64,000 bases of DNA from Streptomyces sp. NRRL F-5630. GTDB taxonomy: Bacteria; Actinomycetota; Actinomycetes; Streptomycetales; Streptomycetaceae. The notes below the pieces were generated by a model that worked only from the letters and a program-made list of their open reading frames with translations, was not told where the DNA came from and made no database searches. Position 1 is the stretch's first letter, and each line of letters begins with the position of its first letter. Where the stretch lies: the NCBI RefSeq assembly GCF_000719475.1, contig NZ_JOGO01000036.1:31670-95669 (forward strand), read 5' to 3'. The position numbers were made by a program, and so were the translations under genes. Below are positions 56,790-64,000 of this stretch, one piece after another.

Positions 56790-58343
56790 TCACCACTCCG
56801 CGAGCCGGTCCACCAGCCTCTCCGCGAGGGCCACGTCGGTGGTGAGGGGCCGGTCCCGGGGATCGGCCGGAAGGGTGTCGAGGGCGAGCGCGAGGGCCTG
56901 TGCGGCCGGGGTCCCCGGCGCCGGCTCCCGCCCGCTCATCCGCAACGCCCGCACGGCGGCGACCAGTTCGCAGCCGAGCACGTGCCGCAGCAGGGGAGGC
57001 AGTCGCAGTGACTGCGCGGCGGAGAGCGAGGCGAAGCCCGCCTGTTCCTCGACGCCGCGCGAGAGCACGACGTGTCCGAGGCTCGCGGGCTGCGCGAGGG
57101 CCTGCGTCTCGGCGACCGCCGAGGCCGCCGCGTACTCCAGGATCATGACGCCGGAGGAGGCGGTCGCCGTGTCGCCCAGGAAGGGCCGCAGGCCGGTGTA
57201 GGCCGGTTCGCAGAGCGCGGCGAGGCGCGCGGCGGCGGAGCGGGCGACGGGCAGGAGCGCGAGGCGGAAGGAGTCGAGCGCGAGGCCGAGCTGGCCCGCG
57301 TAGAAGTTCCCGTGGTGGTAGGCGGCTCCATCCCGCGCGCTGATCAGTGGGTTCTCGGCGGCGGCCGACAGCTCCACGGCGAGGACCGCGTCGAGCGCGT
57401 CGGCGGCGTCGTAGGCCGGGCCGAGTGTCTGGGGCAGGCAGCGGAAGGCGAAGGGGTCCTGGATACGGCCCGCGGGGGGAGCGGGCCGCGCGGGCAGGCC
57501 GAGCCAGTCGCGCATCCGCGCCGAGGCGAGGAGCTGGCCCCGGTAGGGGCGTGCCGCCGCGACGGCGGCGGCGAAGGGTTCCGCCGAGCCGTCCACGGCG
57601 AGGAGGGAGAGCGCGGCGATCCCGTTCGCGGCCCGCAGCAACGTGCGCGACTCCTCCAGGGCGAGGCAGGCGCGGCCGAGGGCGAGCGCGTTGGAGCTGA
57701 TGAGGGCGAGCGCGTCGTTCGAGTCGAGCGCCAGGGGCCGCGGCGGGGTGCCGCCCTCCCAGGCGCCCTCCCCGGTGAGGGCGAGCCCGAGCTGGGCGAG
57801 GGGGCCGAGGTCGCCGGTGCCGACGCCGCCGTACGTGTGCAGGACGGGCGTGGCGCCGGTGCGCAGTGCCTCGGTGAGCGCGACGACGACACGCGGGTCG
57901 AGCCCGGCGCCCCCGGCGAGGAGCTGCTGCGCGCGCACGGTGAGCAGGGCGCGCGCCTCACGGGTCGGGACGCGGGGGCCGATCGCCCCGGCGTGGCTGC
58001 GCAGCAGCCGCAGCCCGTGGTCCGGGTCGTGCACGTCGTCGGTGCGGTTGGCGCCGACACCCGTCGACCGTCCGTACACCCGGCCCGAGGCCGCCAGCTC
58101 GCGGGCCGCGTGCCAGGCGCGACGGGCGGGGGCGAGCTGGGCGGGCGTGAGCCGAGCGGGCCGCGCTCCGTCCACGACGCGCACGACATCGGCGGCGCGC
58201 GGCGCGAGCCCGTCTCCCTGCCCGCTCCCCCCGCCCGGGACGACATCCTCACCGGCTGAGGGGACGGGGAGGGGGGAACACGCGGTGGTGGCGGACGCGA
58301 GCGCACCGCCGAGCAAGGACACGGAGACGGGATTCTCAGCCAT
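56790..58343 (-). CDS. Histidine/aromatic amino acid ammonia-lyase-like protein with altered MIO triad
   Basis: 517 residues, aromatic amino acid lyase family. Conserved points: VYGRSTGVGANRT (N-terminal Tyr), SSNALALGRACLALE, DPFAFRCLPQTLGPAYDA and AENPLIS. The MIO prosthetic group in this family forms from Ala-Ser-Gly (usually GASGDLAPLAH); here the site reads GGVGTGDLGPLAQL, so the triad is Gly175-Thr176-Gly177. It may form a changed cofactor or act by another mechanism. ATG 58343 chosen; GTG-type starts upstream give a longer N-terminus with a possible lipobox. Divergent from the MFS gene. Confidence 0.75.
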   Translation of the reverse strand: MAENPVSVSLLGGALASATTACSPLPVPSAGEDVVPGGGSGQGDGLAPRAADVVRVVDGARPARLTPAQLAPARRAWHAARELAASGRVYGRSTGVGANRTDDVHDPDHGLRLLRSHAGAIGPRVPTREARALLTVRAQQLLAGGAGLDPRVVVALTEALRTGATPVLHTYGGVGTGDLGPLAQLGLALTGEGAWEGGTPPRPLALDSNDALALISSNALALGRACLALEESRTLLRAANGIAALSLLAVDGSAEPFAAAVAAARPYRGQLLASARMRDWLGLPARPAPPAGRIQDPFAFRCLPQTLGPAYDAADALDAVLAVELSAAAENPLISARDGAAYHHGNFYAGQLGLALDSFRLALLPVARSAAARLAALCEPAYTGLRPFLGDTATASSGVMILEYAAASAVAETQALAQPASLGHVVLSRGVEEQAGFASLSAAQSLRLPPLLRHVLGCELVAAVRALRMSGREPAPGTPAAQALALALDTLPADPRDRPLTTDVALAERLVDRLAEW

Positions 58344-58544
58344 GACACGCGGCTTTCGGGCACGGGGGAACGAGACGACCGGGGCGGGTGCGGAGAATCC
58401 GCCCCCGGTCGCCACCGACTCTGCACGAGGAAAGGAGTCCGTATCAAGGGAGGTGGGAGAAGTTTTTGTGCATCCCTATTCAAGAAGCGGTAGCTCGAAT
58501 ACGGTCATTCGCATCCCCCAACGGCAGGCGAGGTGTTCCCTCCG

Positions 58545-59876
58545 ATGACGAAGACGGCCGAACGCGCCACCCCTCCCACCCCGCTCGCGCCCTCCCTGGA
58601 CGAGGCGCCCCTGCGGCCCTTCCACCTGAGGGTGACGGCGACGACCTTCGGCGCCAACTTCTCCGACGGCTACGCGCTCGGCATGATCGGCGCCGTACTC
58701 GCGACCCTCACCGACGCCTGGCACCTCTCCGGTGTCTGGCAGGGCCTCCTCGGCGCCTCGGCGCTCATCGGCCTCTTCTTCGGCTCCCTCGTCCTCGGGC
58801 GGGTCGGCGACCTCGTCGGCCGCCAGCGGCTGTACGTGTGGAACTTCGTGCTCATCACGGTGGCCTCCGCCCTCCAGCTCTGGGCGGACGGCCCGGTCCT
58901 GCTCTTCGTGCTCCGCGTGCTCATCGGCTTCGGCCTCGGCGCCGACTACGCGGTCGGGCCCACGATGCTCTCCGAGTTCGTCCCGAGCCGCCTGCGCGGC
59001 CTCCTGCTCGGCGCGCTCACCGTGCTGTGGACGGTCGGCTACGTCGTGGCCGAGATCCTCGGCGCGGTGTGGGGCGGCGAGGAGCACGCCGCGAAGCTGC
59101 TCCTCGCCAGCGGGGCGCTGCCCGCGCTCCTCGTCCTGCTGCTGCGCATCGGCACCCCCGAGTCCCCGGCCTGGCTGCTGAGCCAGGGCCGCGCCGAGGA
59201 GGCCCGCGAGGTGGCCCGGCGTCACCTGCGCGCGGAGATCGGCCCGCAGGCCGAGGAACCTCCCGCACCGCGGGCCGCCTTCCGCGAGCTGTTCGCCAAG
59301 GGCCAGGCGGTCCGGACGTGGTTCGGCTTCGGCTTCTACAGCGCGCAGGTCCTGCCCTACTTCGCCATCTACACCTTCATGCCGGTCATCCTCGCGGCCA
59401 TGGAGGTCTCCGACCCCGACGCGCAGAACATCACGCTGAGCCTCTTCCTGCTGCTCGGCGGGGTCGCCGGGCTGTGGTTCGTGCAGCGGTGCGGGCGGCG
59501 CCCGTTCACCATCGTGACCTTCGGCGTGATGACCGTGGCCCTCGCCCTCATGGGGGCGCTCAGCCACGCTCCCGCCTGGGTGCTCATGACACCCTTCCTG
59601 CTCTACACCTTCGTCATGGCGGGCGCGTCGAACATCACCCAGGTCTATCCGCCCGAGCTGTACCCGACGCACCTGCGCGCCACGGGCGTCGGTTTCCTCA
59701 ACGGCTCCAGCCGCATCGCCTCCGCCGTCGGCACCTTCGTCCTCCCGGTGAGCCTGGAGCGCTTCGGCCTCAGCGTCTCCATGTACGGGCTCGCCGCCGT
59801 GCTCCTCGCGGGCATGGTCCTCTCCCTCCTCTGGGCCCCCGAGACGAAGGGCTCGGTGACGGCCGCCGCGCACTGA
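58545..59876 (+). CDS. MFS transporter, sugar/organic acid porter type
   Basis: 443 residues, about 12 membrane helices. MFS signatures GRVGDLVGRQRLYVW between helices 2 and 3, RVLIGFGLGADYAVGP, ESPAWLLSQGRAEEA after helix 6, and PPELYPTHLRATGVGF. Closest in style to sugar or aromatic-acid:H+ symporters. The neighbouring lyase suggests it moves an amino acid or cinnamate-type acid. ATG 58545; an upstream GTG 58533 is possible. Confidence 0.85.
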   Translation: MTKTAERATPPTPLAPSLDEAPLRPFHLRVTATTFGANFSDGYALGMIGAVLATLTDAWHLSGVWQGLLGASALIGLFFGSLVLGRVGDLVGRQRLYVWNFVLITVASALQLWADGPVLLFVLRVLIGFGLGADYAVGPTMLSEFVPSRLRGLLLGALTVLWTVGYVVAEILGAVWGGEEHAAKLLLASGALPALLVLLLRIGTPESPAWLLSQGRAEEAREVARRHLRAEIGPQAEEPPAPRAAFRELFAKGQAVRTWFGFGFYSAQVLPYFAIYTFMPVILAAMEVSDPDAQNITLSLFLLLGGVAGLWFVQRCGRRPFTIVTFGVMTVALALMGALSHAPAWVLMTPFLLYTFVMAGASNITQVYPPELYPTHLRATGVGFLNGSSRIASAVGTFVLPVSLERFGLSVSMYGLAAVLLAGMVLSLLWAPETKGSVTAAAH

Positions 59877-59901
59877 CTCCACGGCTTTGACTCGCGCCGC
59901 C

Positions 59902-59982
59902 CCGGTCCCGCGCGCTTTCCGCGCGGGACCGGAGCGCGTCGCGGGCCTGCGGGGCGTGCCGCGCGGGCCACGCCCCGCAGGC
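59902..59982. terminator. Two consecutive strong hairpins after the MFS gene
   Basis: First: 13-bp perfect stem (59902-59914 with 59920-59932, CCGGTCCCGCGCG). Second: 14-bp perfect stem (59945-59958 with 59969-59982, GCCTGCGGGGCGTG). The rest of the 389-bp gap to 60265 shows no gene and must hold the promoter of the ferritin-like gene. Confidence 0.82.
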
Positions 59983-60265
59983 GTCGTGCCGCGCGGCTCG
60001 CCCGTAGGCGGCCGTTCGGGCCGCGGTGAGAGCGAGCTGGTGCCGCGGAGGTTCGGGAGGCGGCGGATCGGCCGCGGAGGACCTTCCGTCCTTCGGGGAG
60101 CGAGGTGTGCCGGGCGGATGTCTCCCGCGCGGGTGACTCCGTGTCCGCCATCGGTTGCGCCGGAGGGGTGTCACCGGGTGGCGCGCCGCCCGGCGCGGTA
60201 CGCATCCCGCGCACGCGTACGTCGCAACGCCCCCGATCGTCCATGAGCACCGCAGGGAGTACCGG

Positions 60266-60799
60266 ATGGCCAACCAGTTCGCGATCGACGTCACCAGAAT
60301 CCGTGAACAGGCGCGCAAGCACATGACGGAGGGCCCCGTCACGAAGACCTACGACGCCGACCGCTCCCGGATCATCGAGGTCCTCAACGATGTCGTCGCG
60401 ACCGAGGTGGTGTGCTTCCTGCGGTACTCGCAGAACGCCATCGCCGCGACGGGGATCGACCGGGCCCAGGTCGCCGCCGAGTTCCGCGAGCACGCGGGCG
60501 AGGAGATGCAGCACGCGCTGCGCGCCGCCGAGCGCATCAGCCAGCTCGGGGACCAGCCCGACTTCGATCCGGGGACGCTCGTGGCCCGCGCGCACACCGA
60601 GTACGTGACGGCGGAGGAGCGCGATCTGCAGAAGATGCTGCGCGAGAACCTCGTCGCCGAACGGATCGTCATCACGACCTACCAGGAGATCATCCGGTGG
60701 ATCGGGGACGGGGACCCCACCACGCGGCGCCTCATGGAGTCGATCCTCGAAGAGGAGGAGGAGCACGCCGACGACCTCAACGACCTGCTCGCCGGCTGA
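60266..60799 (+). CDS. Bacterioferritin/ferritin-like protein
   Basis: 177 residues, four-helix bundle. Di-iron type ligands: NDVVATEVVCFLRYSQNA, AGEEMQHALRAAERI (E-x2-H), and ERIVITTYQEI, ILEEEEEHADDLNDLL (E-x2-H). These store iron or protect DNA from peroxide. ATG after AGGGAG. It stands alone with terminators on both sides. Confidence 0.85.
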   Translation: MANQFAIDVTRIREQARKHMTEGPVTKTYDADRSRIIEVLNDVVATEVVCFLRYSQNAIAATGIDRAQVAAEFREHAGEEMQHALRAAERISQLGDQPDFDPGTLVARAHTEYVTAEERDLQKMLRENLVAERIVITTYQEIIRWIGDGDPTTRRLMESILEEEEEHADDLNDLLAG

Positions 60800-60841
60800 G
60801 ACCCGCCCGTCGGCTGAGCGCTCCGAGCTCGTCCTCAGGAT

Positions 60842-60881
60842 GCCACCCCCCTTGTCGTCGCCTTGACGAGAAGGGGGGTGG
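60842..60881 (+). terminator. Terminator after ferritin-like gene
   Basis: GCCACCCCCCTT (60842-60853) pairs with AAGGGGGGTGGC (60870-60881), with an inner TCGTC/GACGA stem. Confidence 0.85.
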
Positions 60882-60945
60882 CGTCGTACGGTCACTCCCA
60901 CGGAACGGTTCTCGTCGAAGTGACGAGAAATGAGGGAGGGAAGTC

Positions 60946-61986
60946 ATGGCCGACATCAGCAAGCGCTTCGGCAGGCGGCACCTGCGCGGCACGTCGAGCG
61001 CCTGGGTGCGCCACCACCGTGCGGGCAAACTCGCCCACGAGGGCACGGGCCTCAGCTTCTGGTTCCGCCCGCTGACCGCCGCGCTCAGCGAGGTCCCCGT
61101 CGACGACCGCGAACTCGCCGTCACCATCCACGCCCGCACGGCCGACTTCCAGGACCTCGCCGTGCAGTCCACGCTCACCTACCGCATCGCCGACCCCGTC
61201 CGCGCCGCCGAGCGCATCGACTTCTCGCTGGACCCCGACACCGGCACCTGGCGCGCGGCCCCGCTCGACCAGCTCGCCGGGCTCCTCACGGAGACCGCGC
61301 AGCAGCACGCCGCCGAAGTCCTCGCGGCGACCCCGCTCGCCACCGCCCTCACCGAGGGCGTGGCCGCCGTGCACGCCCGCGTCACGGAGGGGCTCGCGGC
61401 CGAGCCCCGGCTGCCCGCGACGGGCGTCGAGGTCGTCGCCCTGCGCATCGTCGCGCTGCGCCCCGAGCCCGAGGTCGAGCGCGCCCTGCGCACCCCGACC
61501 CGCGAGCGTGTCCAGCAGGAGGCCGACCGCGCCACGTACGAGCGCCGCGCCGTCGCTGTGGAACGCGAACGCGCCATCGCCGAGAACGAACTCGCCAGCA
61601 AGGTCGAACTCGCCCGCCGCGAGGAACAGCTCGTCGACCAGCGCGGCACCAACGCCCGCCGCGCCGCCGAGGAGGAGGCGGCGGCCGACGCCGTGCGCGC
61701 GGAAGCCGAGGCGGCCCGTACGGTGCGGCTCGCCGAAGCCGAGGCGACGCGCACCCGGCGGCTCGCCGAGGCCGAGGCCGAGGCGCTGCGCACGAGCGGC
61801 GAGGCCCGCGCCGCCGCGCGCGCCGCCTGGCTCCGCGTCCACGAGGGCACCGCGCCCGCGACACTCCACGCCCTCAGCATGGACCGCGCGGCCGAACAGC
61901 TCCCGCGCATCGAGCGCGTCACCGTCACGCCCGACACGGTCGCCGACCTCATCGGCAAGTTCACCGGCGGGGAGCCCCGCGCATGA
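60946..61986 (+). CDS. SPFH (band 7) domain protein
   Basis: 346 residues. Band-7-like region at about 25-190 (LSFWFRPLTAALSEVPVDDR, LAVQSTLTYRIADPVRAAER, GVEVVALRIVALRPEPEVER), then a long Ala/Glu/Arg coiled coil (180-290) as in flotillin-type proteins. No obvious N-terminal membrane helix. SPFH proteins build membrane-associated scaffolds. ATG after GAGGGAGGG. The stop overlaps the next start (ATGA). Confidence 0.82.
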   Translation: MADISKRFGRRHLRGTSSAWVRHHRAGKLAHEGTGLSFWFRPLTAALSEVPVDDRELAVTIHARTADFQDLAVQSTLTYRIADPVRAAERIDFSLDPDTGTWRAAPLDQLAGLLTETAQQHAAEVLAATPLATALTEGVAAVHARVTEGLAAEPRLPATGVEVVALRIVALRPEPEVERALRTPTRERVQQEADRATYERRAVAVERERAIAENELASKVELARREEQLVDQRGTNARRAAEEEAAADAVRAEAEAARTVRLAEAEATRTRRLAEAEAEALRTSGEARAAARAAWLRVHEGTAPATLHALSMDRAAEQLPRIERVTVTPDTVADLIGKFTGGEPRA

Positions 61987-62879
61987 GCCTGGCCCCGCGC
62001 GTCGTCCTCGTCCACCGCGTCAGCGAGTACGAGGAACTGCTCGCCCGACACGGCACCCACGGCCAGGCCGCTTTCGTCCTCGGCAGCCGCGGCGACGACC
62101 TCGACGCCCTCGCAGCCCGCCACCACGCGACCCGCGACGCCCTCACCCGCATCGCCGCGCGCATCCCGCTCACCTGGCGGCAGGCGCGCGTCGAGCGCGC
62201 CGATCTCGACCGCTTCCTCTTCGCCCCCGAGGACATCGTCGTCGTCGCGGGACAGGACGGTCTCGTCGCCAACGTCGCGCAGTACCTCCACGACCAGCCC
62301 GTCATCGGCATCGACACCGATCCGGGCCGCAACCCCGGCGTCCTCGTCCGCCACCGCCCGCGCGACGCCGCGGCCCTCCTGCGCGCCGCCGCGGGACCGC
62401 GGGTCACCACCGAGGCCCTCACGATGGCCGAGGGCGTCACCGACGACGGCCGCACCCTCCTCGCGCTCAACGAGATCTACGTCGGCTCGGCCGGTCACCG
62501 CACCGCCCGCTACCGCCTGCGCCCCGGCGCCCAGGAGGGCGAGGAGGCGCAGGCCAGCTCGGGCGTGCTCGTCGGCACGGGCACGGGCGCGGGCGGCTGG
62601 CTGCGCTCGCTGTGGCAGGAACGCGGCGCCGCCCTGCCCTTGCCGAAGGCGACCGAGGACCGCCTCCTGTGGTTCGTGCGCGAGGCGTGGCCCTCCCCGG
62701 CGACCGGCGTCCAGCGCGTCGCCGGACTCCTCGCCGAGCGCGACCGCCTCACGGTCACCGTCGAGTCGGACCGCCTCGTGGCCTTCGCCGACGGCATGGA
62801 GTCGGACGCGCTGGAGCTGACGTGGGGGCAGACGCTGCGGACGGGGGTGAGCCAACGGAGGCTGCGCCTCGTCGTGTGA
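61983..62879 (+). CDS. NAD-kinase-like protein
   Basis: 298 residues. EDIVVVAGQDGLVANVAQYL then PVIGIDTDPGRNPGVL mirrors the NAD kinase GGDG motif, here GQDG; ALNEIYVGSAGHR and SSGVLVGTGTGAGGW mirror the NE and the glycine-rich loop. Diverged at key glycines, so NAD phosphorylation is uncertain. Translationally coupled to the SPFH gene, suggesting a joint function at the membrane. Confidence 0.7.
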   Translation: MSLAPRVVLVHRVSEYEELLARHGTHGQAAFVLGSRGDDLDALAARHHATRDALTRIAARIPLTWRQARVERADLDRFLFAPEDIVVVAGQDGLVANVAQYLHDQPVIGIDTDPGRNPGVLVRHRPRDAAALLRAAAGPRVTTEALTMAEGVTDDGRTLLALNEIYVGSAGHRTARYRLRPGAQEGEEAQASSGVLVGTGTGAGGWLRSLWQERGAALPLPKATEDRLLWFVREAWPSPATGVQRVAGLLAERDRLTVTVESDRLVAFADGMESDALELTWGQTLRTGVSQRRLRLVV

Positions 62880-63121
62880 AGCCCGGGTCCACGCCCCCGT
62901 AGGGGCGGAAAGGGCAGGCGCGCGAGCGCTGACCGGTGACGACTTTTCGCCTCGCGCCCGAGCGGCGCCGCGAGGGGCGCGCACGGTGTCGAGCCGGTCG
63001 CGTACGGGGAAGGCGTTGCCGAGCGGGTCGGTCGGCGGCCGGGCCGCCGCTCGCCCCCGGCGCGGGGGACCGGGGGCGGAGGAGCGGCGCGCGGGGTTTG
63101 GCGGGCTTCCTTTCGTGGCAG

Positions 63122-63159
63122 ACGGTACGTGGTACCGTCGCGGCGGTACGCGGTACCGC
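63122..63159. promoter_or_regulatory. Twin palindromes, TetR operator candidate
   Basis: ACGGTAC-GTG-GTACCGT (63122-63138) and GCGGTAC-GCG-GTACCGC (63143-63159), both with perfect 7-bp arms and centres 21 bp apart. Located 45-82 bp upstream of the TetR gene. The rest of the 324-bp gap 62880-63203 shows no gene. Confidence 0.72.
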
Positions 63160-63203
63160 CCGAGTCGCGGCGGTGCGCGGGAGGAGCACGAAGGAGTGCG
63201 GGC

Positions 63204-63908
63204 ATGAGCGGACGGACGGCGCGCGAGCGACTGGCGCACGCCGCCTTCCAGCTGTTCGACGAGCGGGGCTACGAGGGCACCACCGTCGACGAGATCGCCG
63301 AGCGCGCGGGCGTCGGCCGCACCACCTTCTTCCGGCACTACCGTGCCAAGGAGGACGTGATCTTCCCCGATCACGACCTCCTCCTGGAACGGATCGCGAG
63401 CCGCCTCGCCACCTCGCGCACCGACACCGCCCTCACCGCCGTCTCGGAGGCGGTCAGGCTCGTCCTGCTCCACTACGTGGACGAGGGCGAGGTCGCCCGC
63501 CGCAGGTACCGGCTCACCAGCAGCGTGCCGACGCTGCGCGATCGTGAGATCGCGAGCGTCGCCCGCTACCAGCGGCTCTTCAAGGAGTTCCTCGCCCGCT
63601 GGATGGGGGACGCGCCCGGCGCGGCACTGCGCGCCGAACTCATGGCGGCCTGCGTGGTCTCCGCGCACAACCACGTCCTGCGCCGCTGGCTGCGCGGTGA
63701 GGCCGCCGACCCCATGGCCGAGGTGGACACCGCCCTGCGCGAAGTGCTCGGGCTCTTCTCCGGCCGGATGGGCGAGGAGGAGACGCACGTCGTCGCCTTC
63801 ACCAGCCGCCACCCGCTCGACCATCTCCTCCCGGCCCTCCGGCGTCTCGCGACGACCGGGCAGCCCGTGCCGGGACAACCCACTCAGAAAGAGGAGGACC
63901 AGGCGTGA
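63204..63908 (+). CDS. TetR-family regulator
   Basis: 234 residues. Helix-turn-helix GTTVDEIAERAGVGRTTFFR then HYRAKEDVIF at about 27-56. Larger ligand domain than usual, ending in a flexible acidic tail. ATG after AAGGAG. The stop overlaps the GTG of etfB (GTGA), so it is cotranscribed with the electron-transfer flavoprotein gene and may control it through the twin palindromes upstream. Confidence 0.88.
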   Translation: MSGRTARERLAHAAFQLFDERGYEGTTVDEIAERAGVGRTTFFRHYRAKEDVIFPDHDLLLERIASRLATSRTDTALTAVSEAVRLVLLHYVDEGEVARRRYRLTSSVPTLRDREIASVARYQRLFKEFLARWMGDAPGAALRAELMAACVVSAHNHVLRRWLRGEAADPMAEVDTALREVLGLFSGRMGEEETHVVAFTSRHPLDHLLPALRRLATTGQPVPGQPTQKEEDQA

Positions 63909-64000
63909 GCTTGAGGATCGTTGTCTGTGTGAAGTACGTGCCGGATGCGACGGGTGACCGGCATTTCGCCGAGGACCTGACGTTGGACCGTGAGGATGTG
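63905..64000 (+). CDS. etfB: Electron transfer flavoprotein beta subunit, N-terminus (partial at right edge)
   Basis: First 32 residues from a GTG overlapping the TetR stop: VSLRIVVCVKYVPDATGDRH is the typical EtfB start. Feeds electrons from acyl-CoA dehydrogenases to the respiratory chain together with EtfA. Continues beyond the window. Confidence 0.88.
   Translation, partial: MSLRIVVCVKYVPDATGDRHFAEDLTLDREDV

Noticed and set aside
58344..58415. Longer N-terminus for the lyase giving a lipoprotein signal
   Set aside because: The frame stays open to an alternative start at 58415 and a TTAC lipobox-like site appears, but there is no good ribosome site and a secreted lyase would be unusual; left as an alternative only.
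61179..63878. 899-codon minus-strand frame at the right end
   Set aside because: Runs opposite the SPFH, NAD-kinase-like and TetR genes, which all have motifs and ribosome sites; composition is typical of a shadow.

Overview
The window comes from a high-GC actinomycete, almost certainly Streptomyces. Codons end in G or C throughout, GTG starts and ATGA/GTGA/TGATG gene overlaps are common, and the right half carries typical Streptomyces genes. These include a complete ergothioneine cluster egtA-egtB-egtC-egtD, an actinobacterial phosphoglucomutase, TetR regulators, a PrsW-like protease and the start of etfB. About 1-36,880 is a prophage, slightly less GC-rich than its flank. About 36,880-64,000 is host chromosome.

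Prophage, left to right. (1) 1-9,260 is the end of the tail and lysis module: the C-terminus of a tape-measure protein with a lytic transglycosylase domain, five tail or tail-tip proteins, an amidase endolysin, a holin-like membrane protein and a tail protein ending in an SGNH esterase domain. (2) 9,280-13,000 holds a dNMP kinase, a second small membrane protein, an HNH nuclease with tandem 15-residue repeats, a zinc-peptidase-like protein, and a 74-bp AT-rich inverted repeat that could be an origin or operator. (3) 13,030-19,530 is a long chain of small overlapping genes starting with a RecB/Cas4-like nuclease and including an RNA ligase and a permuted papain-fold protein. (4) 19,530-25,150 starts with a relative of the phiC31 gp3 recombination directionality factor. 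A cytosine methyltransferase split by a frameshift, repeated small proteins and a resolvase-like nuclease follow. (5) 25,177-29,947 is the replication core: primase-helicase, family A DNA polymerase and an HNH nuclease. (6) 30,200-36,880 is the regulatory end. It has a phage sigma-like factor, small cassettes, a tRNA-like element, a DUF2637-type membrane protein and leftward XRE and GntR regulators. The prophage stops inside the 5' end of a dodecin gene, which I read as attR. No integrase lies in the window; it should be beyond the left edge.

The prophage shows an unusual amount of repeated regulatory DNA. A strictly conserved 29-bp element (GGAACAT, 8 variable bases, GACTGCACCACAAC) lies 25-48 bp upstream of four genes, one of them the sigma-like gene itself. 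A 22-bp palindrome (half-site GAGCGTGCAAC) occurs four times, twice near that element. A promoter-like block is duplicated in front of two small genes, and a 16-bp palindrome recurs at gene ends. Together these suggest a self-contained phage transcription circuit, possibly tied to host Crp by an exact Crp-type site in front of the sigma-like gene.

Host part, left to right: a solitary sugar-binding lipoprotein with a DasR-like site in its promoter; egtDCBA on the minus strand; a PemK/MazF-like toxin; an aldehyde dehydrogenase remnant; thioredoxin and a pyridine nucleotide-disulfide oxidoreductase; a tyrosine-phosphatase-like protein; a PrsW-like protease with a membrane partner; pgm; a pyrimidine-dimer-glycosylase-like protein; a 2-hydroxyacid dehydrogenase; a truncated GvpF/L; a TPR protein with a divergent TetR regulator; an ABC-F protein behind a leader ORF and hairpins that look like a ribosome-controlled attenuator; a histidine/aromatic ammonia-lyase homologue with a Gly-Thr-Gly triad, divergent from an MFS transporter; a ferritin-like protein; an SPFH protein paired with an NAD-kinase-like protein; and a TetR gene overlapping etfB.
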